Below, piece by piece: positions 18,303 to 26,571 of a DNA stretch of 64,000 nt. Origin of the DNA: Halothermothrix sp. (GTDB lineage Bacteria > Bacillota > Halanaerobiia > DY22613). Each line of letters opens with the position of its first letter. Position 1 is the first letter of the stretch. The notes under the pieces were generated by a model, which saw nothing but the letters and a program-made list of their open reading frames with translations, was not told the origin of the DNA and did not search any database. A program made the translations under genes and the position numbers. The DNA lies in assembly GCA_016841825.1 (NCBI GenBank), contig JAENYK010000003.1:1-64000 (forward strand). Reading direction: 5' to 3'.

Positions 18303-19253
18303 TTGTTGGTAAAAAAAATCTACACTCAAAAGCTGAACAAATATCGTGAAAAAGTTGAAGAACATATTCGACACTTTCTCCAGATCACAGTTACTGATAA
18401 GCAAATTTTAGAGATGCTAGAATATACTTTACAGAGTGGACGCAGATTTAGACCATTACTTTTTATTCTGGCACATAAAGTATTTAAGAAAGATCTACCT
18501 GAAAAAGTCTATCAGATAGCTGCCTCAATGGAACTCTTACATAAAGCATCTTTAATCCATGATGACCTTCTCGATGGTGACGAATACCGTCGCGGCAAGG
18601 AAAGTTTTTATCACAAATATGGTGAGAAATCAGCTGTCATCGCCGGTGATCTTCTGGTTAGCCTTGCTTACGAACACTATCTACAGGCAGTCCATAATCC
18701 ATATCTGATTAAAGAATGGTCTAAACTCTATCGCCTATTGGCTATGGGTGAGATGCAAGATTTAGTCTGGGAACACAATTGGCAAAAAGATCCACAACAA
18801 ATTATGGGTATGATCTATGGCAAAACTGCCAGTTTTCTCGAATTTGCTATGAAAGCTGGTACTTATCTGGCGACCCAGGATTCGAACTTAGCAGAGCAGA
18901 TGGGACAATTTGGAACAGAGGTAGGTTTTACTTTTCAGATTATGAACGATCTGAACAATTGGGATGGCCTGGAGCAAGAATTGGGCCGACAACCTAAAAA
19001 TGACATAAACATCGGTAAGATTAATCTGGTCACCCGATTAGTTCACCAATATCACTCCCAGGATATCCCCTTTACCAAAGATACAAAAGAAAAACTCATT
19101 GCCGAGGTCAAAATAATGGCAAAAACACATATCACCACAGCTTATGACATATTAAACAAAGTTGGTATCAAAAACCGTTATACAGAAGTTTTAATTAAAA
19201 TCCTGAAAGAATTCGATCAGGAATGGTTCTGGGTGGATCGCGATGATAAGTGA
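18303..19253 (+). CDS. Polyprenyl synthase-like protein with degenerate second Asp motif
   Basis: About 316 residues from TTG 18303, which follows GGAGGAATTTTAATC; the upstream ATG at 18276 lies inside the previous gene. The trans-isoprenyl diphosphate synthase fold is clear: R-F-R-P near 48-51, first Asp motif D-D-L-L-D (87-91), G-D-L-L near 115-118. The second motif, normally D-D-x-x-D, reads N-D-L-N-N (215-219), though the downstream G-x-D-x-x-x-G-K pattern (K-N-D-I-N-I-G-K) persists. The change should weaken binding of the isopentenyl substrate, so it may be a non-catalytic subunit or have altered chemistry. It overlaps the next gene by 11 bp. Confidence 0.8.
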   Translation: MLVKKIYTQKLNKYREKVEEHIRHFLQITVTDKQILEMLEYTLQSGRRFRPLLFILAHKVFKKDLPEKVYQIAASMELLHKASLIHDDLLDGDEYRRGKESFYHKYGEKSAVIAGDLLVSLAYEHYLQAVHNPYLIKEWSKLYRLLAMGEMQDLVWEHNWQKDPQQIMGMIYGKTASFLEFAMKAGTYLATQDSNLAEQMGQFGTEVGFTFQIMNDLNNWDGLEQELGRQPKNDINIGKINLVTRLVHQYHSQDIPFTKDTKEKLIAEVKIMAKTHITTAYDILNKVGIKNRYTEVLIKILKEFDQEWFWVDRDDK

Positions 19254-19665
19254 CCTAATCTACATGGGACTTTTGAGCTTTGGTGGGCTAAAGGATTTGC
19301 GATCACGAACGGTAAAACACTGGCAAATCTTCGCTTTTGGAATGTTCATCTGCCTACAACTCCTCTGGTTCAAACATCTATCAATACCGATTTTGCTCCA
19401 GTTCGTTCTGGTAATCTTAATTACCTCGGTTAGCTTCCTCCATCAGATGATTGGAGCTGCGGATGTCAAGATCATCGTTCTTTCATCTCTATATAACTTT
19501 TATCGTTTTAACCTCTGGTGGGTCTGGCAAGTGGGAATATTAGCCGGAATCATTGATCTGGGACTATGGAGTACCTACTATCGCCATAGGGGACAGTCAT
19601 CTCCACTAATCTTTTCCTGGAGTCTGGCTAATCTCCTCTACTATGTCTGGATATCAATAATTTAA
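19243..19665 (+). CDS. A24-type prepilin-peptidase-like membrane protein
   Basis: 140 residues with about five membrane segments. The two aspartates of the aspartic A24 peptidases are in place: Asp18 (G-G-L-K-D-L-R-S) and Asp74 (G-A-A-D-V-K). The length matches the short CpaA/TadV-type enzymes that lack the methylase domain. No pilin genes are nearby in the window, so the substrate is unknown. It is translationally coupled to the polyprenyl-synthase-like gene and is last in the operon. Confidence 0.75.
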   Translation: MISDLIYMGLLSFGGLKDLRSRTVKHWQIFAFGMFICLQLLWFKHLSIPILLQFVLVILITSVSFLHQMIGAADVKIIVLSSLYNFYRFNLWWVWQVGILAGIIDLGLWSTYYRHRGQSSPLIFSWSLANLLYYVWISII

Positions 19666-19676
19666 ACATAATAACA

Positions 19677-19700
19677 AAGTCGCCCAGAGAGGCGACTTTC
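19677..19700 (+). terminator. Operon terminator
   Basis: AAAGTCGCC, 6-nt loop, GGCGACTTT, then TCTTCTT. Confidence 0.8.
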
Positions 19701-19939
19701 TTCTTACCTTATGCCAACGGTTAGCTAGTGCAAGAGATCGTTCTGATCTAACAGTTGAGAAGTGATGTAGTAACTGATTCTTTAAGGTATCAACTAATAC
19801 CATTGTCTCTTCTCTCTTTTATTTCGCTAATATATACAACCCGCACTCGCTTATTTTAATATATTTCAATAGTAATATGAGAAACAATACAATTTCCATA
19901 AATTATCAAAATCAAATTGACCGATACAGTAATTAAATT
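19701..19939. other. Intergenic, nothing recognised
   Basis: A composition change to the AT-rich accessory region occurs here. No frame is supported. Confidence 0.5.
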
Positions 19940-20779
19940 TTACTCAGTCATCGCTAATCCACCATTCAGAATAAAATAAACACGTCCATTTTCATCTATT
20001 AAACTATTTGAAATTTTTTCCTGGGATAGTGGAAAATCTAGTAATATCCGATTTTCATCCTGATATACATTATAGATAGATAATCTACGTTTATCATCAC
20101 TATAAAGAACTTCCCTGGAGTTAAAGTCATGCACGATATAATAATCACCACTAAATTGTTCTGTTTTTCCCATAATACTTTTGTTCATCAAATCATAAAT
20201 AAGTATTCCAACTAGAAAACCTTCTCCTCTTTGTGCGTGATATTCTATTGCACAAAATCTTCCATCATTTGACCACACAATATTAGGAAAGCTAAACTCA
20301 TCATCTTCTAAAGGTAGCTCAATAACTTCAGAACCACTTGTATCTAACAATATCCATTTATACCAATCTAAACTTTCACCAAAAATACATAAAGCAACCC
20401 ACGCCCCATTTTCGGAAACAAAAAACTCTTCAAGATAAATATCTTTATTCGGTAGGACGAACGTTTTATAATCATTATATAACATATTATGAAGTTCAAA
20501 GGTTTCTTTTTCATAATCATATCTTATTTTTAAAAATTTGTTCCCATACCACTCCTGCTCTTCACTAATCTGTTGAAGACTTTCATAACTTGACTGTATT
20601 TTTACGTTAAATATGTACTCCTTCTCAGAGATATATACAAATTCATCTTCATTTATCCATCCTTGTATATACTCTATATTATCCTGAATTAGATAAGTTA
20701 TCTCTGCTGCATAACATTGAATTAATGTTATCAGCAGCAGTGTTATAGTAAAAGCAAAGACAAATCCAATCTTTCTCAT
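19940..20779 (-). CDS. Exported beta-propeller-like protein of unknown function
   Basis: 279 residues starting M-R-K-I-G-F at 20779, set by GAAGGAGGTAAAA. A signal peptide ends near Y-A-A (residue 24). The remainder has repeated strand-turn motifs with W and D (G-W-I-N-E-D-E-F, V-S-E-N-G-A-W-V-A-L, W-S-N-D-G-R-F-C-A-I-E-Y), as in TolB or WD-like propellers. It is the last gene of a three-gene minus operon in the toxin/immunity region. No specific family is assigned. Confidence 0.6.
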   Translation of the reverse strand: MRKIGFVFAFTITLLLITLIQCYAAEITYLIQDNIEYIQGWINEDEFVYISEKEYIFNVKIQSSYESLQQISEEQEWYGNKFLKIRYDYEKETFELHNMLYNDYKTFVLPNKDIYLEEFFVSENGAWVALCIFGESLDWYKWILLDTSGSEVIELPLEDDEFSFPNIVWSNDGRFCAIEYHAQRGEGFLVGILIYDLMNKSIMGKTEQFSGDYYIVHDFNSREVLYSDDKRRLSIYNVYQDENRILLDFPLSQEKISNSLIDENGRVYFILNGGLAMTE

Positions 20780-21044
20780 TTTTACCTCCTTCACACCAGA
20801 TCTTTACGTAGATAATCAATATTATCGCAAAGATATATGTTAAATCATCGCAGAAAAATCTAATTTTAACCAAACGATGTGAAACATTAACATTCAATAT
20901 GTATAAAAAGATTACTATTCCTATCAATCTAGATATAAGAACTGAAATAATGATAACAGAAATAAGAGGCCTATTTTTAGATTTTTGAACGTAACAATAA
21001 ATAAAACTAATTAAAATCATTATATTAAAAACTGATATCAACAT
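20679..21044 (-). CDS. Small membrane protein, 3' end probably altered
   Basis: The frame runs 121 residues from ATG 21044 (site GGAGATGAGG). The first 82 residues are hydrophobic with three membrane segments. The frame then runs 101 bp into the next gene, giving an unlikely tail. Other frames stop just before the next gene, so a frameshift near 20780-20800 has probably removed the original stop. It overlaps its upstream neighbour by 7 bp. Confidence 0.5.
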   Translation of the reverse strand: MLISVFNIMILISFIYCYVQKSKNRPLISVIIISVLISRLIGIVIFLYILNVNVSHRLVKIRFFCDDLTYIFAIILIIYVKIWCEGGKNEKDWICLCFYYNTAADNINSMLCSRDNLSNSG

Positions 21045-21280
21045 TTATCCTCATCTCCTGAGCCAGATAATATATTTCCAAGCGAAATACATAATACCAA
21101 AGTGGCAATTAAAAATAATAATTTTTGCCAGATCAGATTCAAACTAGAACTCCAAAGTCCAAAATCCCTGAATAATAATTCGAGAAGGAAAAATATAGAT
21201 AAACCAACTCCCATGAATTTATGTTTTCGAATCATCAATAAAGCAAAAACTAAACCAATTAACAAGATTATTAGTGTCAT
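21038..21280 (-). CDS. Small membrane protein (80 aa)
   Basis: Starts M-T-L-I-I-L at 21280 behind GGGAGGTTTTGAAA. Two to three membrane segments with a short basic loop (R-K-H-K-F). Resembles in size and hydropathy the two small proteins at 32348 and 32591. First gene of the three-gene operon. Function unknown. Confidence 0.6.
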   Translation of the reverse strand: MTLIILLIGLVFALLMIRKHKFMGVGLSIFFLLELLFRDFGLWSSSLNLIWQKLLFLIATLVLCISLGNILSGSGDEDKC

Positions 21281-21447
21281 TTTCAAAACCTCCCAGTCTA
21301 TTATATAAAGTTTTTCATTCATTAAAATTATCTCTTAACATTAATTATTATCGGAAATCTCAAATAAGATTGTGCTCCATCCAAACATATCGCTAAAGTC
21401 ATTATTATCAACAATCATCAATATTTTCTGTTCTAAATCTTTATTAT

Positions 21448-21897
21448 CTATTCAGAAGCTATTTTTTCAATCAAAGCTGTAAAAGAAAAAAGATCATCGT
21501 AATGGCAACTAATTTTTTCAGTTCTATATAAATATATTTGATTATCATTTAACTGATCTTTAAAAGTTGCTATCCCTTTGTACACCGAATATGGCCATAA
21601 AAATTTACTTATCCTTCTGTAAACAATACTTTTTAAAGGCCTTCCTGTGGAGATCACTAAAAAATTTTCGTTGAAATCAAAATCAGTTATATCAATACCA
21701 TAATCTGTTATAACTCCATGGTCAGCTTCCTTAACCATTGACCATGCTGTACCTCTTTGCTCTTCTTCAACCGTTAAATACCCCATATATTCCATTTCCA
21801 GAACATTTGGCATATATAAATACCAGCATAGCCAAAAGCTGAATATACATAGAAATATACTAACTAAACCAAGTGCTATCAAACGTCTTATTGTCAT
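21448..21897 (-). CDS. Membrane-anchored putative immunity protein, paralogue 1
   Basis: About 149 residues starting M-T-I-R-R-L behind GGAGGTCTGCAA. One N-terminal membrane anchor (about 7-28, ending F-W-L-C-W-Y-L-Y) and a soluble extracytoplasmic domain follow (D-I-T-D-F-D-F, V-I-S-T-G-R-P-L-K-S, S-K-F-L-W-P-Y, C-H-Y-D-D). It is nearly identical to 25213-25662 and related to 24660-25133; remnants lie at 22149, 24050 and 26454. Multicopy single-anchor proteins next to Rhs tip fragments fit immunity genes, but no immunity family was recognised, so this is inference. Confidence 0.6.
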   Translation of the reverse strand: MTIRRLIALGLVSIFLCIFSFWLCWYLYMPNVLEMEYMGYLTVEEEQRGTAWSMVKEADHGVITDYGIDITDFDFNENFLVISTGRPLKSIVYRRISKFLWPYSVYKGIATFKDQLNDNQIYLYRTEKISCHYDDLFSFTALIEKIASE

Positions 21898-21915
21898 TTG
21901 CAGACCTCCTTGCAT

Positions 21916-21975
21916 TTACTCCTGTAGCTTCCCATTATAATAAGTAAGTTGGCCATGTGGTTCCCGTTCGTTCAT
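21916..21975 (-). pseudogene. Orphan tip-end fragment upstream of paralogue 1
   Basis: A 19-codon frame reading N-E-R-E-P-H-G-Q-L-T-Y-Y-N-G-K-L-Q-E and a stop lies just before the membrane-anchored gene. The same sequence precedes the paralogue at 25213. It looks like the last codons of a toxin tip kept with its partner gene. Confidence 0.4.
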
Positions 21976-22148
21976 ACTTTATCAAAATCTTTCATAATGT
22001 TAAAACCCGTTTTAGCTATTTCGAAATAAGCTTTCTAACCTTAAATTATTAAAACAATCTACCATAATCTCTATTTTGACGTTCATAAATTTCTTTTACC
22101 AATATGTTACATAGAAAACCAGAATTATTCAACAATTTTTATCTTGGT

Positions 22149-22210
22149 TTATTCAGAAGCTAATTTTTCCAGGGAAACTATGAGAAGACGGAAATCTTCA
22201 AATCGGCAAC
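22149..22210 (-). pseudogene. C-terminal remnant of the membrane-anchored family
   Basis: The minus strand reads G-C-R-F-E-D-F-R-L-L-I-V-S-L-E-K-L-A-S-E and a stop, matching the C-terminus of the 21448 protein (S-C-H-Y-D-D-L ... L-I-E-K-I-A-S-E). It is fused abruptly to unrelated sequence at about 22210. Confidence 0.55.
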
Positions 22211-22270
22211 CATTTTTTATTAAGATCTGTTGCTGGAAAATTCATAGGTTCATTTCTATAATGGTAGTAG

Positions 22271-22468
22271 TCACCAGAATAGTTTTACGGAAATTCCTAA
22301 ACACTTTTCTTTGATGTTATCAATTTTCATTTTTACCTTTGGATGTACTTCAACGTTTGGTATAAAATTGTTTATTTGAAGCAACAAAAGATCAAAATTT
22401 TTAAACCCATTTACTAAATATAAACTATTAATACTATTCGATTTATCGATTTTTTCTAATGTGATTCT
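22271..22468 (-). pseudogene. Gene remnant shared with 33.0 kb
   Basis: A 65-codon frame without start codon (L-E-K-I-D-K-S-N-S ... P-N-V-E-V-H-P-K-V-K-M-K-I-D-N-I-K). Its 3' third and following bases recur at 32999-33118. It overlaps the preceding frameshifted gene. I read it as a broken member of the small-gene array. Confidence 0.4.
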
Positions 22469-22951
22469 TTACGAAATATATACTAAACCATATACTAGAA
22501 ATAACAAGAAGGATTAGTATTCCCACTCGCCTTTCTTCAAATTTTATGTCAGTAATAATATATTTACCTTCCTTTCTAAGTGAAACAAAAGAGTTCCTTT
22601 ATGTTTAGTAATATTTTTGTTTCTGTAAGTTTTAGTATATACAGCTAAATATGAGCAACTAATAAATTCTGGATCTAAATATTTAACTATTTTTTTGAAA
22701 TCAAATTCAGAGAAAGTTATACTACATTTTGATAACATTTCTTTTACGTCTTGATATAATTCTTTACTACATAATATTTCAAGTTCATTCAAATCCTTGA
22801 TAGTTTCAGCTGTGATAAATTTAATAATTACATTATCAATATAATTTTTCTCTTCCGTAGTTAGTTGATTTGCATCAATCGTTATCCTAGATTTTGTTGC
22901 AAAGAAAATGATGCTCAAGACACAAAGATATCTCAAAATTTTAACATTCAC
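22443..22951 (-). pseudogene. Frameshifted small exported/membrane protein (paralogue of 23366 gene)
   Basis: The first frame (start 22951, M-N-V-K-I-L-R-Y-L) gives a signal-anchor and about 120 residues. Near 22560 the frame breaks. The next frame continues E-G-K-Y-I-I-T-D-I-K then a membrane segment (V-G-I-L-I-L-L-V-I-S-S-I-W) and ends at 22443. The 23366 gene has the equivalent E-G-K-Y-I-I-V plus C-terminal membrane segment in one frame, so a small indel has split this copy. Confidence 0.65.
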
Positions 22952-23365
22952 AAGAACCCCACCTTGTTTATCTAATCTACCCTATAATTCATTATTAACT
23001 TTCAAAAGCAATAGTAAAGTCATGAGTAAAATAAATGTTTTCTTTCAAAAAATCGCTACAACAGAATTCTACACTCACCTAACAAATACCACCTTTTTTT
23101 GAACTTTAGTTTTCCAAAATTAACTTGCGAATAGTAATAATTTTGACCTTGATCAAAAAATGAATTATTCCTAAAAATGGATGCACCATTCACCTGGTCT
23201 CGCTAAGAATTACTAATTATTCATCAATAGAGCAAGGTAACCACGTAGCTAGCTTTTGCAAAAATAGTATGAAATAACTTTTTGTAAACTCATTCTCCGA
23301 CAGCTAATTTGCTACAAAGTTATAAAAGCATGTAGTAACTATGGGAAAAAAGCCAAAATATATAA
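22952..23365. other. Degenerate intergenic sequence
   Basis: No gene. A stretch at about 23093-23145 (TTTTTTTGAACTTTAGTTTT and after) recurs near 33925-33980, so this is probably debris of the same array. Confidence 0.45.
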
Positions 23366-23875
23366 TTATTCCTTTATAACCAATTTATTAATATATTTTA
23401 AAAAATAAAAAACACCTCCAATTATTATAAATATAATTACTCCCAACAAATTTTTATTAAAGAATACTCCAACAATTATATATTTTCCCTCTATCTCCTC
23501 AAAAATAAAGCTAAGGGTTCCATAATATTCTGTTTTCTCTCGCATATTTTTATTATTAGTTATAGTATATTTGGTAGAATACTTACCTTTAGCATATTTA
23601 TCATTAATTTTTAATGTTTTAAATTTTAACATCGAAAAGTTAATTTTATTTTCCTCAAGCAACGTTTGAACCTTTAAAAATATTTCTTCGTTACAAATTT
23701 CTTTAACTCTATCTAAATTTTCTTCTTCCAAAGCATTTACATATTGAGATACTAACTCTTCTATTTCATCAGTTTGATCAGAGTAAGAAACGATATGAAA
23801 CAATAAAAAATGTAATAGTAGCACTGGTAACATTATCAGTATAACTAAAAATTTATTATTTTTTATAATAATCAC
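23366..23875 (-). CDS. Small exported protein with C-terminal membrane segment
   Basis: 169 residues. N-terminal membrane segment or signal (8-29), a soluble part (E-E-L-V-S-Q-Y-V-N-A-L-E-E-E-N-L-D-R-V-K-E-I-C) that reads like an NTF2/DUF4878-type small fold, then a C-terminal membrane helix (V-I-I-F-I-I-I-G-G-V-F-Y-F-L). It is the intact paralogue of 22443-22951. Membership of the immunity array is inferred from position. Confidence 0.55.
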   Translation of the reverse strand: MIIIKNNKFLVILIMLPVLLLHFLLFHIVSYSDQTDEIEELVSQYVNALEEENLDRVKEICNEEIFLKVQTLLEENKINFSMLKFKTLKINDKYAKGKYSTKYTITNNKNMREKTEYYGTLSFIFEEIEGKYIIVGVFFNKNLLGVIIFIIIGGVFYFLKYINKLVIKE

Positions 23876-23989
23876 CTAACTTTCGTCATTCATTTCACTA
23901 AGCTGTTCAGTATAAAGTTTAAATTTACTAACAGTGACATCCGCATAAAAACACCTGCGAAAAACCCTTTTTGGGGAAAAATTAATAAT

Positions 23990-24182
23990 ACCTATCCTTT
24001 AATTCATCATCTGGAATCAAACTAGAATATTAATTCCTAACCATCACCCATGTTGACCTTTTTGCTCTTTTTCAACTGTCATATATCCCATTTCCAGAGC
24101 ATTTGGCACCTATGAATATCAGCATAACCAAAAACTCAATATACATAGAAATATACTATCTGACCCCTAATGCTACAAAACC
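23990..24182 (-). pseudogene. Degenerate copy of the membrane-anchored family
   Basis: The minus strand still reads A-L-G-V-R and L-S-F-W-L-C-like segments and the E-M-G-Y-M-T-V-E-K-E-Q-K region of the family, broken by frameshifts. It follows directly the 54-residue gene at 24183, the same order as at 26572/26454. Confidence 0.5.
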
Positions 24183-24347
24183 TTATTGTTTTTTTTCTTT
24201 ATCCTTTAGCTCATGGTATATCATATATTGCGATATACAAATAATCAAAGGAGTAACTGATTTTGAAATATTATCATTTAATATTAAATTTAAAGCAGCC
24301 ATAATTAGCATTACATATGACGTAATTTTAAATGTTTTAGGATTCAT
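24183..24347 (-). CDS. Small membrane protein, 54-aa family, copy 1
   Basis: Starts M-N-P-K-T-F-K behind GGAGGAGAGTTAA, an excellent site. Two hydrophobic segments and a charged end Y-H-E-L-K-D-K-E-K-K-Q. About two thirds identical to the 54-residue protein at 27156, and related to the 51-residue protein at 26572. Each copy lies downstream of Rhs tip material or next to a membrane-anchored paralogue. Conserved start sites and preserved frames argue that these are real genes. Confidence 0.65.
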   Translation of the reverse strand: MNPKTFKITSYVMLIMAALNLILNDNISKSVTPLIICISQYMIYHELKDKEKKQ

Positions 24348-24359
24348 TTAACTCTCCTC

Positions 24360-24545
24360 CATCAATTCAATATGATTTTTCTATAAAAATTTTTATGGCA
24401 AAAATTCTACCCTGTTATCATGATACTACCCCCTCAGTATATTTTTTAAAAGCTTCTTTAGTCCTTTCTATTCCTTTAAATCATATTCCGTTCCATACTT
24501 GTCCTGTTTTAATACTTCGGAACAATTTTTTGGCTTTAATCAATT
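24360..24545 (-). pseudogene. Rhs tip remnant with internal deletion
   Basis: Reads K-P-K-N-C-S-E-V-L-K-Q-D-K-Y-G-T-E-Y-D then jumps to L-K-E and the final E-A-F-K-K-Y-T region, ending in the R-V-E-F-L-P stop. The intact tip at 27.4-27.8 kb has about 310 bp more between these parts. The junction falls at GGAATATGAT, which occurs twice in the intact copy at the two break positions. Confidence 0.6.
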
Positions 24546-24659
24546 CGTGAGATTAACAGTCCTTATCTGAGGAAAGATCTATTCCGTAACTTAATTTAAG
24601 ATACAATGTACACTTATGACAAAATAATACAATTAATAACACATTATTATGTAAGGAAT

Positions 24660-25133
24660 TTATTTGGCTTTATTTTTAATCTCCTCAATATAAGACCATT
24701 CGACAATAATTTTCGAGGACGTTGAATCATCCGGATGGCAATTTATTTTTTGTGACTTATATAAGTAGATTTTATTCCTATCCAACTGATTTTTGAAAAT
24801 TGCCACACCCTTATACCGCTTATCATAGGGCCACATAAACCGACTGATTCTGTTAAAGGTAATACTTTTAAGAGGTCTTCCAATAGAGATCACTAAGTAA
24901 TTTTTAGTAAAATCAAAGTCGGAAATATCAAGATTCAAATCTTCAATGGCATGGTTATCTGGGTTTTTAACCATCATCCACCATGTACTAGATTGCTCTT
25001 CATTAATTACTACCTCCTCCAGATACTCCATCTTTAACTCATGAGGTATAAACAAATACCAACAGAGCCAAAAACTGAGTGCACACATAGCAGTTATTGA
25101 TAAAATAATTATTACTATCTTCAGTAGATTCAT
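24660..25133 (-). CDS. Membrane-anchored putative immunity protein, paralogue 3
   Basis: 157 residues, start M-N-L-L-K-I behind CGAGGTGATTAA. Same plan as 21448 and 25213: an anchor ending L-S-F-W-L-C-W-Y-L, then D-I-S-D-F-D-F, V-I-S-I-G-R-P-L-K-S, S-R-F-M-W-P-Y, C-H-P-D-D. About half identical to the other two, so it diverged earlier. It lies directly downstream of paralogue 2. Confidence 0.6.
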   Translation of the reverse strand: MNLLKIVIIILSITAMCALSFWLCWYLFIPHELKMEYLEEVVINEEQSSTWWMMVKNPDNHAIEDLNLDISDFDFTKNYLVISIGRPLKSITFNRISRFMWPYDKRYKGVAIFKNQLDRNKIYLYKSQKINCHPDDSTSSKIIVEWSYIEEIKNKAK

Positions 25134-25212
25134 TTAATCACCTCGATTCTTAATATAATTTTGAGTATTATCAATTCACCAATCAATATTTTTTTTTCTA
25201 AATCTTTATTAT

Positions 25213-25662
25213 CTATTCAGAAGCTACTTTTTCAATCAAAGCTGTAAAAGAAAAAAGATCATCGTAATGGCAACTAATTTTTTCAGTTCTATATAAATAT
25301 ATTTGATTATCATTTAACTGATCTTTAAAAGTTGCTATCCCTTTGTACACCGAATATGGCCATAAAAATTTACTTATCCTTCTGTAAACAATACTTTTTA
25401 AAGGCCTTCCTGTGGAGATCACTAAAAAATTTTCGTTGAAATCAAAATCAGTTATATCAATACCATAATCTGTTATTACCCTGTGATCAGCATCTTTAGC
25501 CATTGACCATGCTGTACCTTTTTGTTCTTCTTCAACCGGTATATACCTCATATATTCCATTTGCAAAACATTTGGCATATATAAATACCAGCATAGCCAA
25601 AAGCTGAATATACTTAGAAATATACTAACTAAACCAAGTACTATCAAACATCTTATTGTCAT
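25213..25662 (-). CDS. Membrane-anchored putative immunity protein, paralogue 2
   Basis: 149 residues, start M-T-I-R-C-L behind GGAGGTCTGTAC. Nearly identical to the 21448 protein over its full length, including the same flanking sequence on both sides (the upstream N-E-R-E-P fragment and the downstream TTTATTATCTATTCAG). It is therefore a recent segmental duplicate. Confidence 0.6.
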   Translation of the reverse strand: MTIRCLIVLGLVSIFLSIFSFWLCWYLYMPNVLQMEYMRYIPVEEEQKGTAWSMAKDADHRVITDYGIDITDFDFNENFLVISTGRPLKSIVYRRISKFLWPYSVYKGIATFKDQLNDNQIYLYRTEKISCHYDDLFSFTALIEKVASE

Positions 25663-25680
25663 GTACAGACCTCCTTGCAT

Positions 25681-25740
25681 TTACTCCTGTAGTTTTCCAT
25701 TATAATAAGTAACTTGGCCTTGTGGTTCTCGTTCGTTCAT
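25681..25740 (-). pseudogene. Orphan tip-end fragment upstream of paralogue 2
   Basis: Reads N-E-R-E-P-Q-G-Q-V-T-Y-Y-N-G-K-L-Q-E and a stop, matching the fragment at 21916-21975. Confidence 0.4.
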
Positions 25741-25800
25741 AAGCAAGTGTTCAAACCTCCAACATATATCCTAATGACAAAAATACATACTCCTCAATAC

Positions 25801-26076
25801 TCAAAAAACAAACCAAAGCATAAAAGTCATGCCAATCCAACAAAGACCACTTACTATATGTTCTGCTGTGCTTATTTTGTCAAGAGTAACTAATTTGTAA
25901 TTCTCAGTTACTAGTTCAATTTTATTTATTATTTCATATCTCAATTGTCCTATATTTATCCATTTTATTTGTACGCTTTTTCCATGAACTCTGTATCGTA
26001 TTTTCATCTTTTTATCAATTGAAATTATTGAATTTTGAATATCAATTTTTTCTTCTCCAAAACATTCTTTTATCAC
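25801..26076 (-). CDS. Small protein with C-terminal membrane segment
   Basis: 91 residues from GTG 26076. Soluble first part with a beta-rich pattern (I-I-S-I-D-K-K-M-K-I-R-Y-R-V), then a C-terminal hydrophobic segment (I-V-S-G-L-C-W-I-G-M-T-F-M-L-W-F-V-F). It starts 9 bp after the stop of the frameshifted gene upstream. Could be an intact small gene or a truncated one; no family recognised. Confidence 0.45.
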   Translation of the reverse strand: MIKECFGEEKIDIQNSIISIDKKMKIRYRVHGKSVQIKWINIGQLRYEIINKIELVTENYKLVTLDKISTAEHIVSGLCWIGMTFMLWFVF

Positions 26077-26084
26077 CTTTAGTA

Positions 26085-26344
26085 CTAATTGTTATTAGTA
26101 TTATAGACAATGCTCCTATATAAATTTCTCGCTATTGTATTGCATAATAATATCAGTATGATAATTAAAATTGCATAATATATGTTGATAAGCGGTACTA
26201 AAACAAGAAATACCGACCAATAAGTAATCAATATTAAATTCCAGTCCCAAAAAGTACTATGAACAATGAAAGTTTTTTTCTCAATAATTTAAGAACTCTT
26301 GACAAACTAAGAATACCCGTTAGTAGCGGAATAAATTTAAGCAC
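26085..26344 (-). pseudogene. Frameshifted small membrane protein
   Basis: Starts GTG 26344 behind AAAAGGAGATGGAA and reads M-L-K-F-I-P-L-L-T-G-I-L. The frame breaks in a run of seven A at about 26276. The other frame continues T-F-I-V-H-S-T-F-W-D-W-N-L-I-L-I-T-Y-W and two membrane segments to a stop at 26085. One base restores an approximately 86-residue protein. Confidence 0.55.
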
Positions 26345-26453
26345 ACTTCCATCTCCTTTTAAATATTAAGTATTTAAAATTTACAGATTTCAGCAAACTA
26401 CATTTCGTAATAATACACAAAACAAACTGCTTTATTTTGCTCTTTCTTAACTG

Positions 26454-26570
26454 TCATATATATCTCATTTCCAAAGCATTTAGCACATATAAATACCAGC
26501 ATAGCCAAAAGCTGAACATATATAAAAATATACTAACTAACCCTAGCGCTACAAAATATTTTATTGTCAT
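26454..26570 (-). pseudogene. Truncated copy of the membrane-anchored family
   Basis: 38 residues (M-T-I-K-Y-F-V-A-L-G-L-V-S-I-F-L then F-S-F-W-L-C-W-Y-L-Y) equal the anchor region of the 21448 family and stop after E-M-R-Y-I. The remaining domain is absent. Its ATG lies 1 bp beyond the stop of the 51-residue gene. Confidence 0.6.
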
Positions 26571-26571
26571 A

